NCBI RefSeq assembly: GCF_001693515.2
Contig: NZ_CP042968.1
Coordinates: 4,278,001-4,342,000 of the forward strand
DNA length: 64,000 bases
Origin: Bradyrhizobium paxllaeri
GTDB lineage: Bacteria; Pseudomonadota; Alphaproteobacteria; Rhizobiales; Xanthobacteraceae
Direction of reading: 5' to 3'
Part shown: one piece after another, positions 18,025 to 27,909 of the stretch
Numbering within the stretch: the first letter of the stretch is position 1
How the letters are laid out: each line of letters starts with the position of its first letter
Made by a program: the position numbers and the translations under genes
Notes under the pieces: generated by a model
Seen by the model: the letters and a program-made list of their open reading frames with translations, nothing else
The model's database searches: none
Told to the model about the DNA's origin: nothing

Positions 18025-19698
18025 ATGGACGCAAATCTTCGAACCGGTGGCCATATTCTGATCGAGCAATTGGCCTTGCACGGCGCCGATACCGTGTTCG
18101 GCGTGCCCGGCGAAAGCTTCCTGGCCGCCCTCGACGGCATGTACCAGAGCCAGCGGGTGCGGTTCATCAACGCGCGCCAGGAGGGCGGCGCTGCCATGAT
18201 GGCGGACGCCTATGGCAAGTTGACGGGAAAGCCCGGCATCGTGTTCGCCACCCGCGGCCCCGGCGCCACCAATGCGTCCGCCGGCGTCCATGTCGCGTTC
18301 CAGGACTCGACCCCGCTGATCCTGCTCCTTGGCCAGGTCGGGCGCGACATGATGGAGCGCGAAGCGTTTCAGGAAATCGACTACCGCCTGATGTTCGGGC
18401 CGATGGCGAAGTGGGTCGCGCAGATTGACGATGCGCGGCGGATACCCGAATTTATCTCGCGCGCTTTCTTCACCGCGACCTCGGGCCGTCCCGGTCCGGT
18501 CGTGCTGGCGCTGCCCGAGGACATGCTCACCGACACCGCCGAGGTGCCGGATGCGCCGCCCTACAATCCGATTCCGGTCGCGCCCGATGACGGCGCCTTG
18601 CGGCAGTTCCAAGCGCTGCTGTCGGAGGCGAAGAAGCCGTTCCTGATCGTCGGCGGCGGCGGATGGAGCGATCAGGCCCGCCGCGACCTCGAGGCGTTTG
18701 CTGCTGCGCACGAGGTCCCGGTCGGGGTCTCGTTCAGGTGCCAGGACTATTTCGACAATCTGCACCCCTGCTATGGCGGTCATATCGGCATCGGTCTCGA
18801 CGCAAAGATTGCCGAGCGGGTCCGCACCAGCGATCTCGTGATCGCGCTTGGCGCAAGGCTAGGGGAGGCCACAACAGGCGGCTACACGCTATTCGATATT
18901 CCGAAGCCAAGGCAGCCGCTGGTTCACGTCTATCCCGACCCGGAAGAGATCGGCCGCGTCTATTCGCCGACGCTCGGCGTGGTCGCGAGTAGCGCGGCTT
19001 TTGCCGCCGCGATCAAGCGGTTGGAGCCGAAACATCGCTCGCGCGCCGACTACGTCAAGGCGGCGCATGCCGACTATCTCGGTTTCGCCGAGCCGACGCG
19101 CTCGCCGGGCGAGGTGCAGCTTTCGCAGGTGGTGCGGGGCTTAAGCGATCGCTTGCCCCATGACACCATCATCTGCAATGGCGCCGGCAATTATGCCGTC
19201 TGGGTGCATCGGTTCTGGCGCTATCGGCAATTTCGCACCGAGCTGGCGCCGACCTCGGGCTCGATGGGCTACGGTCTGCCCGCAGCCGTTGCCGCCAAGC
19301 TGCAGCATCCCGAGCGCACCGTGATCGCCTTCGCCGGCGACGGCTGCTTCCAGATGACCGGGCTGGAGTTCATGACAGCGGTCGAAAACCGGCTGTCGCT
19401 GATCGTGATCGTCTGCAACAACGGCATGTACGGCACCATCCGCATGCACCAGGAGCGGACCTATCCCGGCCGCGTCTCCGGCACCGATCTCGCCAACCCT
19501 GACTTCGCGGCGCTGGCGCGCGCCTGCGGCGGCTTTGGCGCGCATGTCGAGCGGACCGAGGACTTCGCGCGTGCGTTCGACGAAGCCGTGGCAAGCGGGC
19601 TTCCGGCCATCATCGAACTTTCGATCAGCCCGGAGGCGTTGACACCGGTAGCTTCGCTGAGCGAGACGCGCGCCAAGGCTTTGGCTGCGCAGGCCTGA
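18025..19698 (+). CDS. ThDP-dependent enzyme, acetolactate-synthase large-subunit-like
   Basis: 557 residues with the three ThDP-enzyme domains: PYR domain with the activating Glu53 in NARQEGGAAMMADAYGK, a central Rossmann-like domain, and the PP domain with the cofactor motif GDGCFQMTGLEF ending in VCNNGMYGTIRM. The Glu is retained, unlike in glyoxylate carboligase, so despite the neighbouring semialdehyde-reductase-like gene it is unlikely to be Gcl. It could be a catabolic acetolactate synthase, a 2-oxoacid decarboxylase or a carboligase. No ilvN-type regulatory subunit gene is adjacent, which argues against a role in branched-chain amino-acid synthesis. Confidence 0.85.
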   Translation: MDANLRTGGHILIEQLALHGADTVFGVPGESFLAALDGMYQSQRVRFINARQEGGAAMMADAYGKLTGKPGIVFATRGPGATNASAGVHVAFQDSTPLILLLGQVGRDMMEREAFQEIDYRLMFGPMAKWVAQIDDARRIPEFISRAFFTATSGRPGPVVLALPEDMLTDTAEVPDAPPYNPIPVAPDDGALRQFQALLSEAKKPFLIVGGGGWSDQARRDLEAFAAAHEVPVGVSFRCQDYFDNLHPCYGGHIGIGLDAKIAERVRTSDLVIALGARLGEATTGGYTLFDIPKPRQPLVHVYPDPEEIGRVYSPTLGVVASSAAFAAAIKRLEPKHRSRADYVKAAHADYLGFAEPTRSPGEVQLSQVVRGLSDRLPHDTIICNGAGNYAVWVHRFWRYRQFRTELAPTSGSMGYGLPAAVAAKLQHPERTVIAFAGDGCFQMTGLEFMTAVENRLSLIVIVCNNGMYGTIRMHQERTYPGRVSGTDLANPDFAALARACGGFGAHVERTEDFARAFDEAVASGLPAIIELSISPEALTPVASLSETRAKALAAQA

Positions 19699-19702
19699 TC
19701 GG

Positions 19703-20305
19703 TCAGGTCCGCGTCGGCCGGCGTCGCTTGACGGCGCTGCGCCGCGGCGTTCGCGCGATCCGCGGACGCAACCGGCTCATCGTCTGGCGTCGCGGCTTGA
19801 CCGGCGGCTGTGGTCCGCGCGCCAGTTCCATCAGCATCCGCAACGCCTCCACCACGGAGCGCTGGCGCACGGTGGTGCGGCCGATGGCTCCAAAACGGAA
19901 TTCGCGGTGCAGAATCTTGCCGTCGCGCGAGGCCACGGCGAAATGCACGAGGCCGACCGGCTTGCCCGGCGTGGCACCGCCCGGACCCGCAATGCCGGTG
20001 ATGGATACCGCGAGATCGACGCCGGCCTTTTCCAGCGCGCCGACCGCCATGGCGGTTGCGGTCTCCTTGCTGACCGCGCCAAAGGTCGTCAGCGTCGAGG
20101 CCTTGACGCCGAGCATCGCGCGCTTGGCGTCGTTGGAATAGGTGACGAAAGCGCGGTCGATCACATCCGAAGAGCCGGGAATATCGGTAAGCGCGCCGGC
20201 GACCAGGCCGCCCGTGCAGGATTCCGCCGTGGCGATCATCAGCTTTCGCATCCGGCACAAATCGAGCAGCGAGCGGGCGAGGGCGCGGGCGTCGCTGCCG
20301 CTCAT
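19703..20305 (-). CDS. CinA C-terminal-domain protein (NMN amidohydrolase)
   Basis: 200 residues from ATG 20305. The family core is ATAESCTGGLVAGALTDIPG, FVTYSNDAKRAMLGV, SITGIAGPGGATPGKPVGLVHFA and the RFGAIGRTTVRQRSV helix. Stand-alone CinA-C proteins (PncC) hydrolyse nicotinamide mononucleotide to nicotinate mononucleotide in pyridine-nucleotide salvage. The last ~35 residues are an Arg/Pro-rich basic tail not typical of the family. The start lies 1 bp after the ispDF stop, so the genes are co-transcribed, as in many alphaproteobacteria. Confidence 0.9.
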   Translation of the reverse strand: MSGSDARALARSLLDLCRMRKLMIATAESCTGGLVAGALTDIPGSSDVIDRAFVTYSNDAKRAMLGVKASTLTTFGAVSKETATAMAVGALEKAGVDLAVSITGIAGPGGATPGKPVGLVHFAVASRDGKILHREFRFGAIGRTTVRQRSVVEALRMLMELARGPQPPVKPRRQTMSRLRPRIARTPRRSAVKRRRPTRT

Positions 20306-20306
20306 G

Positions 20307-21488
20307 CTATTCGCTCCAGGGCAAGCGGATGGTGGCGCATGCGGTAGCGGCGATGCCTTCCTCGCGGCCGGTAAAGCCAAGCCGTTCGCTGGTCGTTGCC
20401 TTCACCGCAACACGGGAAATATTGAGCCCGGTGATCTCGGCGATGCGGGCGCGCATGACGTCGCGCAGCGGCCCGATCTTCGGGCGCTCGCAGATCATGG
20501 TGACCTCGAGATTGGCGATGCGGCCGCCGCGCGCGGTGACGCGGTCGACGGCGTACTTCAGGAACTTGTCGGACGCGGCGCCCTTCCACTGCGGATCGCT
20601 CGGCGGAAAGTGCGAGCCGATATCGCCGTCCGCCAGCGCGCCGAGGATGGCGTCGACCAGCGCGTGCAGGCCGACATCGCCGTCGGAATGGGCAAGGAAG
20701 CCGCGGGTGTGCGGCACCCGTACGCCGCACAGCATCAGGTGATCGCCGTCGCCGAAGGCGTGCACGTCATAGCCGGTGCCGGTCCTGATGTCGCCGAGCT
20801 GGGCGGCGAGGCGGGCTTCCTCGCGGACGAAATCTTCTGGCGTTGTCAGTTTCATGTTTGCAGGATCGCCTTCAAATGTCGCTACCGTCAATCCCACCCA
20901 CTCCGCGAGCGCCGCGTCGTCGGTGAAATCGCCGCGGCCGTCGCGCGCGGCGCGGCGATGGGCATCGAGAATCACATCGAAGCGAAACGCCTGCGGCGTT
21001 TGCGCGATTCGCAAGCGGGCGCGGTCGGGCGTTGCCTCGACGTCGCCGGTATCGCTCACCTGTTTGATCGTGTCTGTGACTGATATCGCAGGCACCGCCG
21101 CACCGGTGCGGCCGGCGGCATCGATCGCCCGCGAAATCACCGCAGGCGACACGAAGGGCCGCGCGGCGTCATGGATCAGGACGATGTCGGGCTTTTCCGC
21201 CGCCAGCGCCTCGAGCCCCGCATGCACCGAAGCCTGACGGGTTGCGCCGCCATTGGCCGGAGGCTGGTGACGCAGTCCCGCGACGGCCGCGTTGAATATG
21301 GCGGCGTCATCAGGATTTACGACCGGCTGGATGGCAAAGACATCGGGGTGCTGGCTAAATGCAGCCATGGCACGATAGATGACCGTCTGCCCGCCTATCT
21401 CGCGATATTGCTTCGGTCCCCCGGCACCGGCGCGAAGCCCGCGCCCGGCTGCGACGAGAATGGCTGCGGTACGCTCAGGTCTGGGCAT
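20307..21488 (-). CDS. ispDF: Bifunctional IspD/IspF isoprenoid enzyme
   Basis: 393 residues combining two MEP-pathway enzymes. The N-terminal IspD half (about 1-225) has the nucleotidyltransferase start [20 protein letters not shown] and [16 protein letters not shown]. The C-terminal IspF half (about 235-393) has [39 protein letters not shown] and [16 protein letters not shown], with the metal ligands Asp/His. It makes methylerythritol cytidyl diphosphate and then cyclises the phosphorylated product. The fusion is common in alphaproteobacteria; the intervening IspE is encoded elsewhere. Confidence 0.96.
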   Translation of the reverse strand: MPRPERTAAILVAAGRGLRAGAGGPKQYREIGGQTVIYRAMAAFSQHPDVFAIQPVVNPDDAAIFNAAVAGLRHQPPANGGATRQASVHAGLEALAAEKPDIVLIHDAARPFVSPAVISRAIDAAGRTGAAVPAISVTDTIKQVSDTGDVEATPDRARLRIAQTPQAFRFDVILDAHRRAARDGRGDFTDDAALAEWVGLTVATFEGDPANMKLTTPEDFVREEARLAAQLGDIRTGTGYDVHAFGDGDHLMLCGVRVPHTRGFLAHSDGDVGLHALVDAILGALADGDIGSHFPPSDPQWKGAASDKFLKYAVDRVTARGGRIANLEVTMICERPKIGPLRDVMRARIAEITGLNISRVAVKATTSERLGFTGREEGIAATACATIRLPWSE

Positions 21489-21614
21489 CTGGACTCAAAA
21501 TACGAACGAATCGGGGTTGAGGAGGGGGTCGGCGCTGGCGCACAGGCCTTACCACGCCGAATACGGAAAACAGAGTGATTCCCATCACCTGTGGGAAAAG
21601 CGGTTTTTGTTGCA

Positions 21615-21626
21615 GTGCACTTGCAC
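21615..21626. promoter_or_regulatory. Inverted repeat in divergent ispDF-dusB promoter region
   Basis: GTGCA-CT-TGCAC forms a perfect 5-bp inverted repeat in the 249-bp region between the divergent ispDF and dusB-ntrBC transcripts. It could bind a regulator of either, but none is assigned. Confidence 0.25.
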
Positions 21627-21737
21627 AAATGATAGATCTGTCTAAAGTGTAGGCAAGAAGCTTGACTGCCCAAGATTTGTGCTCACAATATGCGCTGACG
21701 GTTGCAATGACGCCGCCGCCCCAACCATGAGAACGCC

Positions 21738-22772
21738 GTGACCGGCCCGGAAAGTTCACGTCCTAAGTCGTTGAAAATAGGCGAGATTGCTGTCGCCAAC
21801 CGGGTTCTTCTGGCGCCCATGTCCGGCGTCACCGATGCCCCCTTTCGACGCCTAGCCGCCACGCTTGGCGTCGGCCTGGTCGTCTCCGAGATGACCGCCA
21901 GCGATGAACTCGTGCACGGCAGGCCGATGTCGGTTCTGCGCTGCGAGAAAGCCGGTGTCGGACCACACGTCGTTCAGCTCGCGGGCTGCGAAGCGCGCTG
22001 GATGGCGGAGGGTGCAAGGGTTGCAGAAGCGGGCGGCGCCGACGTCATCGACATCAATATGGGCTGCCCCGCGCGTCATGTCACTGGCGGTCAGTCCGGC
22101 TCGGCGCTAATGCGCGATCTCGATCATGCGCTCAAGCTGATCGACGCCACCATCGCGGCGGTGAGGGTGCCGGTGACGTTGAAGATGCGGCTCGGCTGGG
22201 ACGATCGCTCGCTCAACGCCCCGGAACTCGCGCGTCGCGCGGAAGCCGCCGGCGTGCAGATGATCACGGTGCACGGCCGCACGCGCTGCCAGTTCTACAA
22301 GGGTGCGGCCGATTGGGCCGCCGTGCGCGCGGTCAGGGACGCGATCTCTGTGCCGCTCGTCGTCAACGGCGACATCACTTCATTCGAGAAGGCGGTCCAG
22401 GCGCTGGAAGCGTCGGGCGCGGACGCCGTGATGATCGGGCGCGGCGCGCAGGGGCAGCCCTGGCTGCCGGGACAAATAGGCCGTCGGCTTGAAACCGGGA
22501 CGGTGGAGACCGCACCGTCGCTCGCGGAACAACTCGCCCATGTGCGCGCACTCTACGACGAGGTTTGCAGCCATTACGGGCTGCGCATCGGGCTCAAGCA
22601 TGCGCGCAAGCATCTCGGCTGGGCCCTGGAGATTGCAGCCCAGTGCAGCCGCGCGCCGGCGGAGACGCTGAAAGGCTGGCGGCAAAAGATTCTGACGTCG
22701 GAAGATCCGCACCGCGTGCACCGATCGCTGCAGGACGCGTTCGACGACTTTGCATGGAGTGCTGCTGCATGA
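21738..22772 (+). CDS. dusB: tRNA-dihydrouridine synthase (NifR3-type)
   Basis: 344 residues from a GTG start. The FMN-barrel motifs are [38 protein letters not shown] (catalytic Cys in the CP motif), [25 protein letters not shown] and [12 protein letters not shown], with [16 protein letters not shown] at the phosphate site. It reduces uridines in tRNA D-loops. In rhizobia and relatives this gene is the first of the nifR3-ntrB-ntrC operon; the ATGA overlap with ntrB here supports the same operon. Confidence 0.95.
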   Translation: MTGPESSRPKSLKIGEIAVANRVLLAPMSGVTDAPFRRLAATLGVGLVVSEMTASDELVHGRPMSVLRCEKAGVGPHVVQLAGCEARWMAEGARVAEAGGADVIDINMGCPARHVTGGQSGSALMRDLDHALKLIDATIAAVRVPVTLKMRLGWDDRSLNAPELARRAEAAGVQMITVHGRTRCQFYKGAADWAAVRAVRDAISVPLVVNGDITSFEKAVQALEASGADAVMIGRGAQGQPWLPGQIGRRLETGTVETAPSLAEQLAHVRALYDEVCSHYGLRIGLKHARKHLGWALEIAAQCSRAPAETLKGWRQKILTSEDPHRVHRSLQDAFDDFAWSAAA

Positions 22773-23944
22773 CGTCAGCCGCAGAAAATCGCCGGCCAGT
22801 GCCTGCAGACAGCGAGGCCATCCTCAACGCGCTGCCGAACCCGGTGCTGCTGGTGGCGCCCGACGGCCGCATTGTCGACGCCAACATCGCCGCCGAATCC
22901 TTCTTCGAGATATCGACGCAATTCCTGCGCCGACAATCCCTGAAAGAGCTCGTGCCGTTCGGCAGTCCGTTGCTGGCGCTGATCGACCAGGTGCGCGCGA
23001 GCGCCTCGCCGGTCAACGAATACAAGGTTGATCTCGGCACGCCCAGGATCGGCGGCGATCGCCAGGTCGATCTCCATGTCGCTCCGCTCACCGAACGGCC
23101 CGGCCATATCGTCGTGATGCTGCAGGAGCGCACCATCGCCGACAAGATGGACCGGCAGTTGACACATCGGAGCGCGGCGCGCTCGGTGATCGCGCTGGCG
23201 GCGATGCTGGCGCATGAAATCAAGAACCCGCTGTCCGGCATCCGCGGCGCGGCGCAATTGCTGGAGCAGGCGGCCTCGTCCGAAGATCGCATGCTGACGC
23301 GGCTGATCTGCGACGAAGCCGACCGCATCGTCACCCTGGTCGACCGCATGGAAGTGTTCGGCGACGACCGCCCGGTGGCGCGCGGGCCGGTCAACATTCA
23401 TTCCGTGCTCGACCACGTCAAACGGCTGGCGCAGTCCGGCTTTGCCCGCAACATCCGCTTCATTGAAGAATACGATCCGTCGTTGCCGCCGGTGCTGGCC
23501 AATCAGGACCAGCTCATCCAGGTGTTCCTCAATCTGGTGAAGAACGCCGCCGAAGCCGTCGCCGATCTCGGCAACGACGCGGAAATCCAGCTCACCACCG
23601 CCTTCCGTCCCGGCGTGCGCCTGTCGGTGCCGGGCAAGAAATCGCGCGTGTCGCTGCCGCTGGAGTTTTGCGTCAAGGACAACGGCTCCGGCGTGCCGGA
23701 AGACCTGCTGCCAAATCTGTTCGATCCCTTCGTGACGACCAAACAAACCGGCAGCGGCCTCGGGCTGGCGCTGGTTGCCAAGATCGTCGGCGATCACGGC
23801 GGCATCATCGAATGTGAATCGCAGCCTCGGAAAACGACCTTCCGCGTGCTGATGCCGGTGTTCAGTCCCACCAAACAGTTCGACCAAAGCAATCGCGACG
23901 GCGTTCCGGGTACGCCTTCGCCTGCCTCACAGGACGCAAGATGA
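22769..23944 (+). CDS. ntrB: Nitrogen regulation sensor histidine kinase NtrB
   Basis: 391 residues from ATG 22769, which overlaps the dusB stop as ATGA; an ATG 15 bp upstream is less likely. Layout: N-terminal PAS domain ([20 protein letters not shown]), HisKA dimerisation domain with phospho-acceptor His149 in [20 protein letters not shown], and an HATPase domain with [23 protein letters not shown] and [14 protein letters not shown]. It is cytosolic with no membrane segments, as for NtrB. With PII it phosphorylates or dephosphorylates NtrC according to nitrogen status. Confidence 0.96.
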   Translation: MTSAAENRRPVPADSEAILNALPNPVLLVAPDGRIVDANIAAESFFEISTQFLRRQSLKELVPFGSPLLALIDQVRASASPVNEYKVDLGTPRIGGDRQVDLHVAPLTERPGHIVVMLQERTIADKMDRQLTHRSAARSVIALAAMLAHEIKNPLSGIRGAAQLLEQAASSEDRMLTRLICDEADRIVTLVDRMEVFGDDRPVARGPVNIHSVLDHVKRLAQSGFARNIRFIEEYDPSLPPVLANQDQLIQVFLNLVKNAAEAVADLGNDAEIQLTTAFRPGVRLSVPGKKSRVSLPLEFCVKDNGSGVPEDLLPNLFDPFVTTKQTGSGLGLALVAKIVGDHGGIIECESQPRKTTFRVLMPVFSPTKQFDQSNRDGVPGTPSPASQDAR

Positions 23945-23953
23945 GGAATAATT

Positions 23954-25396
23954 ATGCCCGCAGGTAGCATACTCGTTGCCGATGACGACACCGCCATCCG
24001 CACGGTTCTGAACCAGGCGCTTTCGCGCGCCGGATATGAAGTTCGCCTGACCGGGAACGCTGCGACGCTGTGGCGCTGGGTCAGCCAGGGCGAGGGCGAC
24101 CTCGTCATCACCGACGTCGTGATGCCGGACGAGAACGCGTTCGACCTCTTGCCGCGTATCAAGAAGATGCGGCCGAACCTTCCCGTCATCGTCATGAGCG
24201 CCCAAAACACCTTCATGACGGCCATCCGGGCCTCCGAGCGCGGCGCCTACGAATATCTACCGAAACCGTTCGACCTGAAGGAGCTCATCACCATCGTCGG
24301 CCGCGCATTGGCCGAGCCGAAGGAGCGAGTGGCGAGCGCAGCGGACGAGGGTGAATTCGATTCGATTCCCCTGGTCGGCCGCTCGCCGGCGATGCAGGAA
24401 ATCTACCGGGTGCTGGCGCGGCTGATGCAGACCGACCTCACGGTGATGATCTCCGGCGAGTCCGGCACCGGCAAGGAACTGGTTGCCCGCGCGCTGCACG
24501 ACTACGGCAAGCGCCGCAACGGCCCGTTCGTCGCCGTCAACATGGCGGCGATCCCGCGCGACCTGATCGAATCCGAGTTGTTCGGCCATGAGCGCGGCGC
24601 GTTCACCGGCGCCAATACCCGTGCCTCGGGCCGGTTCGAACAGGCCGAGGGCGGCACGCTGTTCCTCGATGAAATCGGCGACATGCCGATGGAAGCGCAG
24701 ACGCGATTGCTGCGGGTGCTGCAGCAGGGTGAATACACGACCGTCGGCGGGCGCACCCCGATCAAGACCGACGTGCGGATCGTGGCGGCGAGCAACAAGG
24801 ATTTGCGCATCCTGATCCAGCAGGGCCTGTTCCGGGAGGATTTGTTCTTCCGCCTGAACGTGGTGCCGCTGCGCCTGCCGCCGTTGCGGGAGCGGATCGA
24901 GGACCTGCCGGATTTGATCCGCCATTTCTTCTCGCTCGCCGAAAAGGACGGGCTGCCGCCGAAGAAGCTCGATACGCTGGCCTTGGAACGACTCAAGCAG
25001 CACCGCTGGCCCGGCAACGTGCGCGAGCTCGAAAACCTCGCACGCCGGCTGGCCGCGCTCTACCCGCAGGACGTGATTACGGCCTCGGTCATCGATGGCG
25101 AGCTGGCGCCGCCAGCGGTCACTTCGGGCGGCAATGCCCCGATGGGTGTGGAGAACCTCGGCGGCGCGGTCGAAGCCTACCTGTCCTCGCACTTCTCCGG
25201 CTTCCCGAACGGCGTCCCGCCGCCCGGCCTCTATCACCGCATCCTCAAGGAAATCGAGGTGCCGCTGCTCACCGCAGCGCTGGCGGCCACGCGCGGCAAC
25301 CAGATCCGCGCGGCAGACCTGCTCGGCCTCAATCGCAATACGCTGCGCAAGAAGATCAGGGATCTCGATATCCAAGTTTATCGGAGCGGCGGCTAG
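23954..25396 (+). CDS. ntrC: Nitrogen regulator NtrC, sigma-54 activator
   Basis: 480 residues; ATG 23954 follows GAGGAATAATT. Receiver domain with phosphorylated Asp54 ([15 protein letters not shown]) and Lys in [14 protein letters not shown]+ domain with Walker [15 protein letters not shown], an intact GAFTGA loop ([14 protein letters not shown]) for sigma-54 contact, Walker [12 protein letters not shown] and arginine finger region. A Fis-type helix-turn-helix ends the protein ([20 protein letters not shown]). It activates nitrogen-assimilation promoters when phosphorylated by NtrB. It lies 9 bp after ntrB. Confidence 0.97.
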   Translation: MPAGSILVADDDTAIRTVLNQALSRAGYEVRLTGNAATLWRWVSQGEGDLVITDVVMPDENAFDLLPRIKKMRPNLPVIVMSAQNTFMTAIRASERGAYEYLPKPFDLKELITIVGRALAEPKERVASAADEGEFDSIPLVGRSPAMQEIYRVLARLMQTDLTVMISGESGTGKELVARALHDYGKRRNGPFVAVNMAAIPRDLIESELFGHERGAFTGANTRASGRFEQAEGGTLFLDEIGDMPMEAQTRLLRVLQQGEYTTVGGRTPIKTDVRIVAASNKDLRILIQQGLFREDLFFRLNVVPLRLPPLRERIEDLPDLIRHFFSLAEKDGLPPKKLDTLALERLKQHRWPGNVRELENLARRLAALYPQDVITASVIDGELAPPAVTSGGNAPMGVENLGGAVEAYLSSHFSGFPNGVPPPGLYHRILKEIEVPLLTAALAATRGNQIRAADLLGLNRNTLRKKIRDLDIQVYRSGG

Positions 25397-25476
25397 CGAT
25401 TGAATCAGCCCGCGTTTGCAATGAAACGGGGTGATTCGGCTGAGGATTGATCGCTTTAAGCGGTTGGATGGTCGCG

Positions 25477-25491
25477 GAATTGTCGCAATTC
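25477..25491. promoter_or_regulatory. Inverted repeat upstream of ntrY
   Basis: GAATTG-TCG-CAATTC lies 74 bp before the ntrY start in the 168-bp gap between ntrC and ntrY. It is a possible operator of a separate ntrYX promoter. Confidence 0.3.
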
Positions 25492-25564
25492 GGCAACATT
25501 GTGATATGAATGCATCAGTTCGCGACCGGCGGGCTTAAAGTCTTTCATCTCACCGAATTGCTGG

Positions 25565-27892
25565 ATGACCACCACAGAGACCTCGGCGCCACCGTTCGAC
25601 CCATCGCTTGCCCACTCCACAGGGGGATTCCTGCGGAAGTGGGTGGCGCCGTTTGCGGTCGGGATCGCGCTGCTGTCGGCGTTCCTGACCTTCGTGGTCC
25701 TGAGCGGCCTGACGCCGATCGAGCCGACCCGCCAAGTCGTCTACTCGTTCCTGCTGATCAATGCGGCCTCCATCCTGCTCCTGGTCGGCATCATCGTCCG
25801 CGAGGTCTGGCTGGTCATTCAGGCGCGGCGCCGTGGCCGGGCTGCGGCGCGGCTGCACGTCCAGATCGTCAGCCTGTTCTCCATCATTGCCGTGCTGCCG
25901 GCCGTACTGGTTGCGATCGTCGCCAACGTCACCATCGATCGCGGCCTGGACCGGCTGTTCTCGGGCCCGACGCGCGAGGTCATAGGGAACTCGCTGACGG
26001 TTGCGCGCGCTTACATGGAAGAGCACGCGAAACTTATCCGCGGCGACATCCTGGGCATGGCCAACGATATTGCTCTTGCCCGGCCATTGTTCGACCAGGA
26101 CCGCAGGTCATTCCTGCAATTGCTGACCGCAAATGCGGCCGCGCGAAACCTGCCAGCGGCAATGCTGGTCAACAAGGATGGCAACATCCTGGTGACGGCA
26201 AAGACCGGCATCCAACAGGAATTCACGACGCCGCCGAAGGATTTTCTCGGCAACGTCAATGAAGAAGAGCCAGCGATCGCGGTCTTCCCCGAGGCCAATT
26301 ATGTTGCCGCGGTGATCCGGTTGCGCGCCTTCGACGATACCTTCCTCTACGTCGCGCGTGTGCTCGATGCGCGCGTGATCAGCCAGCTCAAGCAGACCGA
26401 GGCCAGCGTCGCCGAATACGCCCAGATCGAAGCCCGCCGGCTCGGCATTCAGGTCGCGTTCGCGCTGATGTTTGCGGTGATTGCGCTGACCATTCTGATG
26501 GCGTCGGTGCTGATCGGGTTAAACTTCGCCAACTGGCTGGTGGCGCCGATCCGCAATCTGATGAGCGCGGCCAACATCGTTTCGACCGGCGATCTGCACG
26601 TTCAGGTGCCGGTTCACAAATCCGAAGGCGATCTCGCGCAACTCGGCGAGACCTTCAACAAGATGACGGCCGAATTGCGCACCCAGCGTGACGAACTGGT
26701 CAGCGCCTCGGACCTGATCGACAGCCGTCGCCGTTTCATCGAGGCGGTGTTGTCCTCGGCCAGCGCCGGCATCATCGGCGTCGATGCCTCCGGCAGCGTC
26801 GGTATTCTGAACCGCTCGGCCGAGAAACTGATCGGTCATGCCGAATCCGAGACGCTGGACCATCCGCTGTCGGACGTGCTGCCCGAGCTCGACGACATGA
26901 TGAAGACGGCGCGTGAGGGCACACAGCGCCTGGTGCAGGGCCAGATCACGATCATGCGCGACGGCCACGAGCGCAATTTGTCGGTCCGCGTCAGCGCAGA
27001 GCAGACCAGCCATTCGCGCGACAGCTACATCATCACGCTCGACGACATCACGGAGCTGGTCTCCGCGCAACGCACCTCGGCCTGGGGCGACGTGGCGCGC
27101 CGCATCGCCCATGAAATCAAGAATCCGCTGACGCCGATCCAGCTTTCAGCGGAACGGATTCGCCGCAAATTCGGCAAGGTCATCACCGAAGACAAGAACA
27201 TCTTCGAACAATGTACAGACACCATCGTGCGACAGGTCGACGACATCAGGCGGATGGTTGATGAATTCTCTCGTTTTGCGCGGATGCCGAAGCCGGTGAT
27301 GGAAGGCGAGGACGTCGCCGATACCGTGCGGCAGGCGGTATTCCTGATGAAGGTCGGGCATCCCGATCTCGATATCGAGGCCGATATCAAGCAGGACCCG
27401 ATTCGCGCGCAGTTCGACCGCCGGCTGATTTCGCAGGCACTGACCAACATCATCAAGAACGCGACTGAGGCGATCGAACAGGTGCCGCCGGAAGAGCTCG
27501 GCAAGGGACGCATCGACGTGATCGCCGCGCGCGAAAACGACGACATTTTGATCGACGTGATCGACAACGGTATCGGCCTGCCGAAGGTGAGCCGCGCGCG
27601 GCTGCTGGAGCCCTATGTGACGACGCGGCAAAAAGGCACCGGGCTCGGGCTCGCCATCGTCGGCCGCGTGCTGGAAGACCATGGCGGCCGCATCGAACTC
27701 AAGGATGCCTCCGATTTCCGGCCTGGGCAGCGCGGCGCCTGGATGCGGCTGCGATTCGCCGTCTCCGGGCATGCTGCGAAGGTGGAAACACATCAGCAGG
27801 GCAATGAAACAAAAGGGTCGTCAAGCGAAACCAATGAGGCGGCATCAGCGACCAATGATCGAACAAAATCCGAAGCCGCGACAGGCAACTGA
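25565..27892 (+). CDS. ntrY: Membrane sensor histidine kinase NtrY
   Basis: 775 residues. Three N-terminal membrane segments (about 20-45, 55-80, 95-120) are followed by a periplasmic sensor region (about 125-290), a fourth membrane segment (LGIQVAFALMFAVIALTILM), a HAMP linker, a PAS domain (FIEAVLSSASAGIIGVDASG), the HisKA domain with the phospho-acceptor His in [20 protein letters not shown], and an HATPase domain (NIIKNATEAI, IDNGIGLPK, TRQKGTGLGLAIVG). It pairs with NtrX, 17 bp downstream, and is linked to nitrogen and redox or envelope signalling in alphaproteobacteria. The C-terminal ~35 residues are a low-complexity Ser/Asn/Lys tail. Confidence 0.95.
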   Translation: MTTTETSAPPFDPSLAHSTGGFLRKWVAPFAVGIALLSAFLTFVVLSGLTPIEPTRQVVYSFLLINAASILLLVGIIVREVWLVIQARRRGRAAARLHVQIVSLFSIIAVLPAVLVAIVANVTIDRGLDRLFSGPTREVIGNSLTVARAYMEEHAKLIRGDILGMANDIALARPLFDQDRRSFLQLLTANAAARNLPAAMLVNKDGNILVTAKTGIQQEFTTPPKDFLGNVNEEEPAIAVFPEANYVAAVIRLRAFDDTFLYVARVLDARVISQLKQTEASVAEYAQIEARRLGIQVAFALMFAVIALTILMASVLIGLNFANWLVAPIRNLMSAANIVSTGDLHVQVPVHKSEGDLAQLGETFNKMTAELRTQRDELVSASDLIDSRRRFIEAVLSSASAGIIGVDASGSVGILNRSAEKLIGHAESETLDHPLSDVLPELDDMMKTAREGTQRLVQGQITIMRDGHERNLSVRVSAEQTSHSRDSYIITLDDITELVSAQRTSAWGDVARRIAHEIKNPLTPIQLSAERIRRKFGKVITEDKNIFEQCTDTIVRQVDDIRRMVDEFSRFARMPKPVMEGEDVADTVRQAVFLMKVGHPDLDIEADIKQDPIRAQFDRRLISQALTNIIKNATEAIEQVPPEELGKGRIDVIAARENDDILIDVIDNGIGLPKVSRARLLEPYVTTRQKGTGLGLAIVGRVLEDHGGRIELKDASDFRPGQRGAWMRLRFAVSGHAAKVETHQQGNETKGSSSETNEAASATNDRTKSEAATGN

Positions 27893-27909
27893 CAAGACAG
27901 GTGTAACCC

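Noticed and set aside
18025..19698. Glyoxylate carboligase (gcl)
   Set aside because: The neighbouring semialdehyde-reductase-like gene suggests it, but the activating Glu53 is present, whereas Gcl has a hydrophobic residue there, and the length is shorter than usual for Gcl.
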